The notes beneath the pieces are model-generated. The model saw nothing but the letters and a program-made list of their open reading frames with translations. It searched no databases and had not been told where the DNA came from. This document shows, in pieces, positions 6,296 through 12,872 of a stretch of 13,308 bases of DNA; within the stretch, counting starts at the first letter, position 1, and every line of letters begins with the position of its first letter. A program made the translations under genes and the position numbers. This stretch comes from Lachnospiraceae bacterium UBA7188. Lineage in GTDB: Bacteria; Bacillota; Clostridia; Lachnospirales; Lachnospiraceae. The stretch lies in the NCBI GenBank assembly GCA_002490995.1, contig DKVC01000221.1, positions 1 through 13,308 of the forward strand, read 5' to 3'.

Positions 6296-8146
6296 ATGGA
6301 GCAGAATAATTCACTTTCCGGAAAAACAAAATTATCTGAGAACACGAAGTTTTCAAGGAACACGAAGTTTTCCCTGGTTCCTTACCTATTAAAATACAAA
6401 TGGCATTACATGCTGGGAGTCGTCATACTGCTGTTTGTGGACGTGGCAAACCTGTATATCCCCCAGTTTATCGGAGAAGTAATCGACGGACTGTCAGAGG
6501 GGATACTGGATAAGGGCGGCGTGAATGTGCTGCTTGCGAAGATTTTTGCCGCAGGCGCGGTAATGATGCTGGGGCGGTTCGGATGGCGCTTCTGCATTTT
6601 CGGTGCGGCAAGGGGAATTGAATATCGCCTGCGGAATGATATGTTCGGGCATCTGGAAACTTTATCAGCCCGTTATTTCAACAGCCATAAGACTGGCGAC
6701 CTGATGGCCAGGTTTACCAATGACTTAAATGCTATCCGCATGGCAGTGGGGATGGCGGTGGTTACCGCTTTCGACGCCGTGGTAATGACAGTGATGGTGC
6801 TGGTGCGCATGGTGCTTTATGTGGATTTCAGGCTGACCCTGATGGCTTTTATACCGTTGACACTGGTGGCAGTGGGATGCTATTTTTACGGAATCGAGGC
6901 AAAGAAACGTCAGATCAGGCGTCAGGAAGCCTTTTCCGGGCTGTCGGATAAGGTACAGGAAAGCATCGCAGGCGTGCGTGTGCTGAAAGCCTTCGTACAG
7001 GAAGAAGAGGATTTTAAGGCGTTTGAGGAAGCCAGCCGCAACAGCATGGAGAAAAATCTATCCATGGTCAAACTCCGGGCAGTGTTCGGGCCGGCTCTGG
7101 ACGCCGTTACGGGAATCAGCCTGCTGGTAACGCTGGTATTCGGTGGGAAAATGGTTCTGGCGGGACAGGTGTCCATCGGCAAATTTGTGGCATTTAACTC
7201 CTATATCGGCATGCTTGTCTGGCCTATGATCGCCTGCGGCGACTGTATCAATAACTTCAGCCAGGCAGCGGCGGCTTTTCAGAGAATTTCCGCTATTTTC
7301 AAGGAAAAGCCGGATATTGTGGATAAGCTTCCGGAGACCCAGGGGGATAAGGACAGTAATATTCAGAAGATACATATCAAAGGGGATTTGAAGCTGAATA
7401 ACCTGACCTTTACCTATCCGGACGGCGAGGAGCCTGTGCTGAAAAACGTGAGCCTCCATGTAAAAGCAGGAGAGATGCTGGGAGTCCTGGGGCGGACGGG
7501 GAGCGGAAAATCCAGCCTGGCGGATCTGCTTTTGCGTGTTTATGACTGCGAGGAGGGAAGCCTGCTGGTTGACGGAAAACCCATTACGGAATTTCCACTG
7601 GCAGTGCTGCGCCGGGATATGGCCTATGTGCCCCAGGATAATTTCCTCTTCTCGGATACGCTGGAGGAAAATATCGCCTTTGGCCTGGAAGAGCGGATCC
7701 GGGATCATCCGGAGCTGCGTTCCAGCATTAAACAGGCGGCGAAGGCAGCCTGTATCCATGACAATATCATGGGATTTCCTGAGGAATACCGGACGCTGGT
7801 GGGAGAGCGGGGAGTCACCCTGTCCGGCGGCCAGAAGCAGAGGAGTTCCATTGCCAGGGCGCTTCTGATGGATGCGTCGGTGCTGATTCTGGACGATTCC
7901 CTGTCAGCGGTGGATACGGATACCGAGGAGCAGATTCTGGAAAACCTGATGCATCTGCGGAAGGGAAAGACTACCATCATCATTGCCCACCGTATTTCCA
8001 CGCTGCAGAAGGCGGATCATGTGGCGGTGCTGACGGAAGGGGAATTGACAGAGTACGGAACCCACGAGGAGCTGTTGGAAAGAAAAGGCTTCTATGCCCG
8101 TATTTATGAGAAGCAGCAGCTGGAGCAGGAATTGACGGCAATTTAA
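6296..8146 (+). CDS. ABC half-exporter, degenerate-site subunit (BmrC/TM287-like)
   Basis: This encodes 616 residues. A transmembrane domain of six helices (about 30-320) is fused to an ATPase domain (about 365-610). Nucleotide-binding motifs are Walker A GRTGSGKSS (399-407), Q-loop Gln447, an intact signature LSGGQKQR (509-516), Walker B VLILDD (529-534) and switch His565. Position 534 is Asp where active ABC ATPases have the catalytic Glu, the mark of the degenerate subunit of heterodimeric exporters such as BmrC or TM287. With the next ABC gene it should form a multidrug or lipid-type exporter in the cytoplasmic membrane. The start at 6296 has GGGTGGAAG upstream; the earlier in-frame ATG (6272) lacks an SD. 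The N-terminal tail holds the hexapeptide repeats GKTKLS, ENTKFS and RNTKFS. The substrate is unknown. Confidence 0.9.
   Translation: MEQNNSLSGKTKLSENTKFSRNTKFSLVPYLLKYKWHYMLGVVILLFVDVANLYIPQFIGEVIDGLSEGILDKGGVNVLLAKIFAAGAVMMLGRFGWRFCIFGAARGIEYRLRNDMFGHLETLSARYFNSHKTGDLMARFTNDLNAIRMAVGMAVVTAFDAVVMTVMVLVRMVLYVDFRLTLMAFIPLTLVAVGCYFYGIEAKKRQIRRQEAFSGLSDKVQESIAGVRVLKAFVQEEEDFKAFEEASRNSMEKNLSMVKLRAVFGPALDAVTGISLLVTLVFGGKMVLAGQVSIGKFVAFNSYIGMLVWPMIACGDCINNFSQAAAAFQRISAIFKEKPDIVDKLPETQGDKDSNIQKIHIKGDLKLNNLTFTYPDGEEPVLKNVSLHVKAGEMLGVLGRTGSGKSSLADLLLRVYDCEEGSLLVDGKPITEFPLAVLRRDMAYVPQDNFLFSDTLEENIAFGLEERIRDHPELRSSIKQAAKAACIHDNIMGFPEEYRTLVGERGVTLSGGQKQRSSIARALLMDASVLILDDSLSAVDTDTEEQILENLMHLRKGKTTIIIAHRISTLQKADHVAVLTEGELTEYGTHEELLERKGFYARIYEKQQLEQELTAI
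6340..6372 (+). repeat. in-frame 18-bp-period repeat in the ABC N-terminal tail
   Basis: The 15-bp string GAACACGAAGTTTTC occurs at 6340-6354 and 6358-6372. It encodes two NTKFS units and is preceded by the diverged unit GKTKLS, so three hexapeptides stand in a row before the first membrane helix. Confidence 0.85.
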
Positions 8147-8176
8147 TGTATAATGAGTGAGCGCTTCTGTAATCCA
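8145..8176 (+). promoter_or_regulatory. TATAATGAGTGAGC element, copy 1
   Basis: AATGTATAATGAGTGAGC (8145-8162) begins at the TAA stop of the first ABC gene and is identical to 10209-10226. The string TATAAT could be a -10 box for an internal promoter ahead of the second ABC gene, but TTGACG lies only 11 bp upstream, too close for a standard -35. It continues GCTTCTGTAAT, shared in part with the copy at 12725-12745. Confidence 0.45.
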
Positions 8177-8286
8177 GAGCAGAAAGCGGCAACTAAATGC
8201 GTTCACGAGTTTATACTGCACGCCGTTGAAATTTGGTATAGGGGTTATCGGTACTGGCGCCGGGGGCGGCGTGAAGGGAAGGATGT

Positions 8287-8319
8287 ATGGCAAAAATATT
8301 TGGAGGTAGCGATGAGTAG
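8287..8319 (+). CDS. possible 10-residue leader peptide coupled to the second ABC gene
   Basis: An ATG at 8287 preceded by GGGAAGG starts the frame MAKIFGGSDE, whose TAG stop (8317-8319) lies just inside the downstream ABC gene (start 8312), and whose codons include the ribosome binding site of that gene. Translation of this frame could couple or modulate the ABC gene. It could equally be chance, and nothing confirms expression. Confidence 0.2.
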   Translation: MAKIFGGSDE

Positions 8320-10087
8320 TTTAACTGATGACAAGATAGAATCCAATTATAAGGGCAATGCCCTGCTGCGTTTGCTTTCCTATATGAAGCCTTATACAGG
8401 CTGGGTGGCTGTGTGTCTGGTGCTGGTCCTGGCGCTGACAGGCTTCGACCTGTACCGCCCCATGCTGATCGGCGATGCCATTGACCTGTTTGAGACCCAG
8501 GGGAATTACGACGCGATTCTGGACACTACCGTAAAATACGGGATTGTGCTGGCGCTGAGCTTTCTGTTCAATATCAGCCAGACCTGGCTGCTGCAGAAGA
8601 CAGGGCAGAGCATTATCCTCACCGTACGGAAGGAGCTGTATGCCCATATCCAGTCCCTGAGCAGCCGCTATTTTGACCTGGTGCCTGTGGGAAAGCTGGT
8701 GACGCGTGTCACCAATGACGTGGAGGCGCTGGACGAGATGTATTCCGGAATCCTGGTCAGGTTATTCCGGAATGTGGTGAAAATTATAGGGCTTGCGGTG
8801 GTCATGCTGACTCTGGACTGGAAACTGGCGCTGATTTCCTTTGTGCTGTTGCCCTTTGTGGCAGTGCTGACAGTGGTTTTCCGCAAGATTGCCCGCCAGA
8901 CCTACCGGATTTCCAGGACGCGGCTGACGGATGTGAATACTTTTCTGTCCGAGAATATTTCCGGCATGCGTATCATCCAGATATTCGGACGGGAGAAGAG
9001 GAAATTCGAGGAATTTGACGACAAGAACCATAAGTATTACCGGGCAGGTTACAGGGAGATGCTGGTGTTTGCCATTTTCCGGCCGCTTATCTATATTCTG
9101 AGCATTATCTCCCTGATGATCGTGCTGGGAGTGGGCAGCCGCGATGTGCTGGGCGGTGTGATTTCTATCGGTACACTGTATATTTTTGCACAGTATATTC
9201 AGTCTTTCTTTGAGCCCATACAGGAGCTGGCGGAGCAGTTTTCCACGCTGCAGTCCTCCATTGCCTCCGCGGAGAAGATATTCACCATCATGAGCGAGGA
9301 GCCGCTGGTGAAGGAGGATGAGAACCCGGTGGTGCTTCCCAGGATCAAGGGACGGATTGAGTTCTCCCATGTGTGGTTTGCCTATGACAATGAAAATTAT
9401 GTGCTGAGGGACGTGTCCTTTGTCATAGAGCCGGGGGAAAAGGTGGCGTTTGTGGGGGCTACCGGAGCCGGGAAATCTTCCATATTGAATCTGATCGGAA
9501 GGTATTATGACATCCAGAAAGGGAATATTTATATCGACGGCGTGGATATCCGGAGGCTGAGCAAGAAGCAGCTCCGCAGCGCCATCGGGCAGATGCAGCA
9601 GGACGTGTTTATTTTTGAAGGGGATATCGAGTACAATATCCGTCTGCACAATCAGGATATCACACTGGAAGATGTGAAGAAAGCAGCGGAATATGTGAAT
9701 GCGTCCCATTTCATAGAGAAGCTGCCGGGGGGCTACAAGGAGCCGGTATCCGAGCGCGGCGCTACGTTCTCTGCGGGAGAGAGACAGCTGCTCTCCTTTG
9801 CCAGGACCCTGGCCCACAAGCCCAGCATCCTGGTTATGGATGAAGCCACAGCCAATATCGATACAGAGACGGAACTGCTGATCCAGGAGGCTCTGGAAAA
9901 GCTGATGCAGGGCCGTACTACCATCATGGTGGCACATCGGCTTTCCACTATTCAGCATGCGGACTGCATTATGGTCATGCACAAGGGAAAGATACGGGAA
10001 CAGGGTACTCATCAGGAGCTGCTGGCGCAGGACGGTATTTATAAGAAACTGTATGAACTTCAGATTCACCATGAAGCGACGGCATGA
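8312..10087 (+). CDS. ABC half-exporter, catalytic-site subunit (BmrD/TM288-like)
   Basis: This encodes 591 residues with six transmembrane helices (about 25-310) followed by an ATPase domain (about 345-585). Motifs are Walker A GATGAGKSS (382-390), an atypical signature FSAGERQL (486-493) in place of LSGGQ, Walker B ending MDE with the catalytic Glu511, and switch His542. An intact Walker B with a divergent signature is the complement of the preceding ABC protein: its Walker A/B and the partner's LSGGQ would make the active site, while its FSAGE and the partner's Asp534 make the degenerate one. The start at 8312 has GGAGGT (8302-8307) five bases upstream; the in-frame ATG at 8153 would add 53 residues with no ABC character and falls in the TATAAT element. 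It lies 165 bp after its partner on the same strand. The exported substrate is unknown. Confidence 0.9.
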   Translation: MSSLTDDKIESNYKGNALLRLLSYMKPYTGWVAVCLVLVLALTGFDLYRPMLIGDAIDLFETQGNYDAILDTTVKYGIVLALSFLFNISQTWLLQKTGQSIILTVRKELYAHIQSLSSRYFDLVPVGKLVTRVTNDVEALDEMYSGILVRLFRNVVKIIGLAVVMLTLDWKLALISFVLLPFVAVLTVVFRKIARQTYRISRTRLTDVNTFLSENISGMRIIQIFGREKRKFEEFDDKNHKYYRAGYREMLVFAIFRPLIYILSIISLMIVLGVGSRDVLGGVISIGTLYIFAQYIQSFFEPIQELAEQFSTLQSSIASAEKIFTIMSEEPLVKEDENPVVLPRIKGRIEFSHVWFAYDNENYVLRDVSFVIEPGEKVAFVGATGAGKSSILNLIGRYYDIQKGNIYIDGVDIRRLSKKQLRSAIGQMQQDVFIFEGDIEYNIRLHNQDITLEDVKKAAEYVNASHFIEKLPGGYKEPVSERGATFSAGERQLLSFARTLAHKPSILVMDEATANIDTETELLIQEALEKLMQGRTTIMVAHRLSTIQHADCIMVMHKGKIREQGTHQELLAQDGIYKKLYELQIHHEATA

Positions 10088-10209
10088 GGGCTATTGTATA
10101 CACAACCGGAAATGGAGTTATTTCTGCACAATCCCTGAATATTGTTGTGATAGACAGGAATTGCCGCAGACATTTTCATATTTGGGATGGAAAACATTTG
10201 CCGATATAA
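10084..10209 (+). CDS. possible 41-residue ORF overlapping the ABC stop codon
   Basis: An ATG at 10084 overlaps the TGA of the ABC gene by four bases (ATGA), a usual sign of coupling, and opens a frame of 41 codons (MRAIVYTTGNGVISAQ... ending HLPI). There is no Shine-Dalgarno beyond possible coupling and I recognise no family. Its stop lies at the start of the second TATAATGAGTGAGC element. It may be a small real gene or a fragment. Confidence 0.25.
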   Translation: MRAIVYTTGNGVISAQSLNIVVIDRNCRRHFHIWDGKHLPI

Positions 10210-10226
10210 ATGTATAATGAGTGAGC
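10209..10226 (+). promoter_or_regulatory. TATAATGAGTGAGC element, copy 2
   Basis: AATGTATAATGAGTGAGC is identical to 8145-8162. TTGCCG lies 9 bp before TATAAT, and the minus-strand copy near 12735 has TTGCCA 9 bp before GATAAC, so the similarity extends upstream. It lies ahead of the broken GNAT gene. Confidence 0.45.
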
Positions 10227-10274
10227 ATTTCCACAATGAAGGACAAAAGTGTGGGAATGAAGTGGGAAATCATT

Positions 10275-10817
10275 ATGTTAAAAAAAGCAGTCAGCACAGA
10301 ACAATTGAATTAAATCAGAAACTTATATGAGGCATCCTTTCCGAAGGAGGAGAAAAAGCCTTTCGGGATGATGGTGGAGAAACAGAAGGAAGGACTGTGC
10401 GAAATGCTGGCCATTGAGGACGAAACAGGGAATTTCTGCGGGCTGGCGATACTGATTCTGGCTGCCGGACTGGCATTGCTGGATTACTTTGCGATAGAAC
10501 CGCGGTGCCAGGGGGGCGGCCTGGGAAGCGTTACCCTCCAGGAACTGCGGCAGCGCTATGGCAGCGACAAAATTGTGGTGGAGATTGAGCGTACCACCGG
10601 CCCGGAGGCGGAAGCCGCGGAAAATGCCCGGGACAGAACCAGGAGAAAGGCTTTTTATCTCAGAAACGGTATGGTACCGATGGAATTTCTGGTGAACCTT
10701 TTTGGAGTGGAGATGGAAGTGCTTACATTTGGAAGGAAGCTGGCCTATGAGGAGTACTATGCGATATATGACAGGGTCCTTCCAAAGCATATGGCGGATA
10801 AGGTGAGGCTGGTGTAG
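10275..10817 (+). pseudogene. GNAT family N-acetyltransferase with premature stop
   Basis: One frame runs from ATG 10275 to the stop at 10815-10817 with a single interruption, TAA at 10311-10313 (codon 13). On both sides it reads as one GNAT protein: MLKKAVSTEQLN, stop, IRNLYEASFPKEEKKPFG, then AIEDETGNFCGLAIL, ALLDYFAIEPRCQGGGLGS (the acetyl-CoA pyrophosphate loop, motif A Q-x-x-G-x-G) and RRKAFYLRNGM (motif B). Intact it would be about 180 residues and acetylate an unknown substrate. Translation could restart at ATG 10368 or 10371, giving 149 residues that lack the first strand and helix. An AAGGAGGAG (10344-10352), itself part of the FPKEEK codons, lies 15 nt before 10368. A nonsense mutation is the simplest reading. 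The rest is well preserved, so it is recent, or the truncated form is used. Confidence 0.8.
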
Positions 10818-10829
10818 TGCCAGCCTTTT
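10807..10829 (+). terminator. intrinsic terminator of the GNAT gene
   Basis: GGCTGG (10807-10812) and CCAGCC (10820-10825) form a perfect 6-bp GC-rich stem with a 7-nt loop holding the TAG stop codon, followed directly by TTTT (10826-10829). It is compact and correctly placed. Confidence 0.65.
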
Positions 10830-10941
10830 CTATAGAAAATTTGGCTTCTTTTTTGATGCAGATGGGCTTTTTTGTCTGGCAAAATATAAGAAGACCCTGT
10901 TCGGGAAATGGGTGCGCCGATAAGATTTACAGGAGGGCAGC

Positions 10942-11367
10942 ATGAAATACGTCAATGCAAAAGATATTCTGCCAGATGATATGTTAAAGCAGTTACAGAC
11001 CTATGCGGCAGGAACACTTTTATATGTGCCGAAGGAAGGAGAGGAAAAGTCCTGGGGCGAAGCTTCAGGCTATCGGACGTATCTTCTCAAGCGCAACAGA
11101 ATGATTCTCAATTTCTTCCAGTATGGTGTTTCCCTGGATGAGATTTCCGATGTCTTTGGATTATCAAAGGAAACGGTGAAAAAAATCGTTTATAATAGAA
11201 AGCGCCGGGCGGGACTTATCTTTCGGCCGGGGGTTTCTTCGGCCGAAGAGTATGCGGAATGCGGACTGTTAGAAGAGTGGGTGCAGACATATCTGCTCTT
11301 TGAGAGGAAAAACAGGGAATTTTCGAATGGCTTATATCAGGCGGAACGGGTGCGGCTTCGGTTATAA
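10942..11367 (+). CDS. CD3324-family HTH protein with C-terminal extension
   Basis: This encodes 141 residues, soluble. The opening MKYVNAKDILPDDMLKQLQTY, the glycine/lysine stretch ending SWGE (37-40) and the YLLKRNRMI segment are typical of CD3324-family proteins, which resemble Mor-type phage activators. A helix-turn-helix covers about 63-84 (VSLDEISDVFGLSKETVKKIVY). The usual family is about 90 residues; here a further 50 follow. Residues 103-136 (EYAECGLLEEWVQTY... to R136) align without gaps to residues 11-44 of the next gene product, so the extension is a domain shared with it. AGGAGG lies about 6 nt before the start. A DNA-binding role is likely; targets are unknown. It should be read with its neighbour as a pair. 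Confidence 0.75.
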   Translation: MKYVNAKDILPDDMLKQLQTYAAGTLLYVPKEGEEKSWGEASGYRTYLLKRNRMILNFFQYGVSLDEISDVFGLSKETVKKIVYNRKRRAGLIFRPGVSSAEEYAECGLLEEWVQTYLLFERKNREFSNGLYQAERVRLRL

Positions 11368-11401
11368 TGTATGAGGTAATGCGGCAGAGGAGGGAGAAGG
11401 G

Positions 11402-11812
11402 ATGATTTACGGAACATTGCAGGCGGCTGTGGAATACGCAGACCGCGGACGTATCGAGGAATGGCTGCAGCTGTTTTTGCGGGGGGATGGCCACAATGTA
11501 ATTTTGGCGGACGGCCTGTTATTGGAACCCAGACAATATTGGGGGCCTGTGGAGATAGAGATGAAGCTGCTGGATGAAATTCAGTCCGGCGCTCCGGAAT
11601 ATTTAACGAGAGAAGAGGACATTGCCTATTTCTTTTATGTAGTAGAGCAAATGAAGGAGTCTTACGGAGAATGGGCTCCTCCTCCGCTTATTCTGGAGTA
11701 CTCATTGGACGGTATCCGGGTAAATGACGGACGGCATCGCCTGGAAATGTACAGGCAGTTAGGGATTCAAAAAGCGTGGGCAGTGTGCTGGAGGACCCGG
11801 GAAAAGGTGTGA
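11402..11812 (+). CDS. ParB/sulfiredoxin-like protein of unknown function
   Basis: This encodes 136 residues, soluble. The N-terminal 45 residues (EYADRGRIEEWLQLFLRGDGHN...) match the C-terminal extension of the preceding CD3324-type protein. The C-terminal half has PPPLILEYSLDGIRVNDGRHRLEMYRQLG (93-121) and AWAVCW. The DGRHRLE signature, preceded by an aliphatic strand, is the nucleotide-binding motif of ParB-N/sulfiredoxin-fold proteins, where the G-x-x-R residues contact phosphate in ParB CTPases. CTP or ATP binding is therefore plausible but unproved. The start has GGAGGG (11388-11393) upstream. It lies 34 bp after its neighbour on the same strand, so the two form an operon. Product and process are unknown. 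The ParB-like call rests on one motif. Confidence 0.65.
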   Translation: MIYGTLQAAVEYADRGRIEEWLQLFLRGDGHNVILADGLLLEPRQYWGPVEIEMKLLDEIQSGAPEYLTREEDIAYFFYVVEQMKESYGEWAPPPLILEYSLDGIRVNDGRHRLEMYRQLGIQKAWAVCWRTREKV

Positions 11813-11886
11813 AGTTACAGGAGACCGCCAGTGCAAACACCGTAAATAATGCGGCAATATCCATTATAAAATTTTCATAAATGATC

Positions 11887-11915
11887 TTGCATGTCAGGGC
11901 AGACTGTGCTATAGT
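11887..11915 (+). promoter_or_regulatory. promoter of the Rpn-type gene
   Basis: TTGCAT (11887-11892) and TATAGT (11910-11915) are 17 bp apart, with an AT-rich stretch (11862-11881) upstream that could act as an UP element. Transcription would begin near 11922, giving an untranslated leader of about 230 nt. Confidence 0.65.
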
Positions 11916-11921
11916 AAAATC

Positions 11922-12155
11922 TATCTACAAAAGAAACGTATAGTCGCTTTTTCGCAGGTCTGTCCTGCGTATGAAGTGTCTGAATTTATCTTATAAGGGT
12001 ATCCGGTAAGCCGGAGCTCATGTGCTTAAGGAAATCAGGTTCCCTTGTATCGGCTTTTCGCCATTGATTCAAGCAAAGTAACAGAAAGGAAGCGGAGACA
12101 GGCGAAAGGCGTATTCTCCTGTCAGCTTCTGCAATCTCAGACAGGAGAAAACAGT
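11922..12155 (+). promoter_or_regulatory. structured 5' leader with a masked ribosome binding site
   Basis: The leader holds several perfect stems: CGCAGG/CCTGCG (11953-11958 with 11964-11969), TCCGG/CCGGA (12002-12006 with 12011-12015), TTTCGCC/GGCGAAA (12056-12062 with 12101-12107) and TTCTCCTGTC/GACAGGAGAA (12114-12123 with 12140-12149). The last buries the AGGAG (12143-12147) serving ATG 12156. GACAGG at 12097-12102 can pair with the same CCTGTC (12118-12123), so two mutually exclusive folds exist. I do not match it to a known riboswitch class. Confidence 0.5.
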
Positions 12156-12674
12156 ATGACGAAGAAAGAGAGACCGCCTGGAGCGGAAATGGGAAGCGGC
12201 CGGATTGGAGGCAGCGGAGAATACCGGGACTGGATACCCGACTTTAAATATGAGGTTATCAGGATTCATGACTACAGTAATGAGGAACTGCTGAAAAGGG
12301 GCGATGAGATGTCGCTGATTATGATGATCAATAAGATTCGGAATGCATCTGATCTGGAGGATTTTATACATATACCGCCAGCGGAACTGGATAAGATTAT
12401 AAAAGACAGTCCCGGACATGTGTTGGATGTGATTGTGAAGGTTATTGAGAGTCTTTGCTTCAAGATAGATGTACCAGAAGAAGAAAGGACACAGTGTGTT
12501 CAGAGAGTGAGGGCACGGGAAATGGGATATTTGTTTGAAAATATGGAGCATATGAGCCTGCAGGAAGAACGCCGGAAAACGGAGGAAGAGCGGCGAAGGG
12601 CAGAAGAAGCTGAGGAAAAACTCCGAATTGCCGAGGAAACGATAAAGCGGTTATTGGCAAAAGAAAATCGGTAG
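12156..12674 (+). pseudogene. Rpn-family (PD-(D/E)XK transposase-like) gene lacking its nuclease half
   Basis: This encodes 172 residues. From about residue 27 it reads IPDFKYEVIRIHDYSNEELLKRGDEMSLIMMINKIRNASDLEDF, then LCFKIDVPEEE, MGYLFENMEHMSLQEERR and a charged coiled coil (about 135-170) rich in E, R, K and A. That is the C-terminal region of Rpn/YhgA-like proteins of gut clostridia. Full-length relatives are near 300 residues with a PD-(D/E)XK nuclease domain first. Here only about 26 unrelated-looking residues (MTKKERPPGAEMGSGRIGG) precede it, and the nuclease residues are absent. The start at ATG 12156 is supported by AGGAG 8 nt upstream and a real promoter and leader, so I infer an in-frame internal deletion rather than a lost promoter. 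The remnant could still be made but should not cut DNA. Confidence 0.65.
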
Positions 12675-12724
12675 CTTCTCGTCTCAAATAAGTGAATCAT
12701 AGGCGATTTTATTATTAAAATGAT

Positions 12725-12745
12725 ATTGCACAAGCGCTCACTTGT
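12725..12745 (-). promoter_or_regulatory. AGTGAGCGCTT element, copy 3
   Basis: Read on the minus strand this is ACAAGTGAGCGCTTGTGCAAT, which matches copy 1 (8153-8173) through AGTGAGCGCTT and TG-AAT and has TTGCCA 9 bp before GATAAC. ACAAG (12730-12734) and CTTGT (12741-12745) form an inverted repeat. It is not upstream of any minus-strand gene in the window, which points to a repeated element rather than a local promoter. Confidence 0.4.
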
Positions 12746-12792
12746 TATCCGTTCAGGTTGGCAAATATTTTCGATTGCGTATAAATAATGCC

Positions 12793-12827
12793 GCACTATA
12801 GGAAGCAGGTGCAGCTTCCTATAGTGC
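12793..12827. terminator. 14-bp perfect inverted repeat between converging genes
   Basis: GCACTATAGGAAGC (12793-12806) and GCTTCCTATAGTGC (12814-12827) pair perfectly around a 7-nt loop AGGTGCA. It lies after the Rpn-type gene (plus) and after the chemotaxis gene (minus). On the minus strand it is followed by the AT-rich CATTATTTAT; on the plus strand there is no T run. It is most likely the terminator of the chemotaxis gene. Confidence 0.6.
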
Positions 12828-12872
12828 AGCACAGAGAACGCGCCTACAAATGTTTCTGGCCGTGAGTATATT

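Noticed and set aside
7058..7759. 233-codon minus-strand frame
   Set aside because: It is antisense to the first ABC gene, with no start signal and no domain.
8153..8311. 53-residue N-terminal extension of the second ABC protein
   Set aside because: Its ATG is within the repeated TATAATGAGTGAGC element, there is no SD, and the sequence has no ABC-like character; GGAGGT supports 8312.
8762..10072. 436-codon open frame on the minus strand
   Set aside because: It lies entirely antisense to the second ABC gene, reads as His/Gln/Leu-rich low-complexity protein, and reflects codon bias of the ABC gene.
11922..12155. Leader as a known riboswitch (for example TPP, SAM or T-box)
   Set aside because: I could not find the conserved core strings of those classes; only generic stems are visible.
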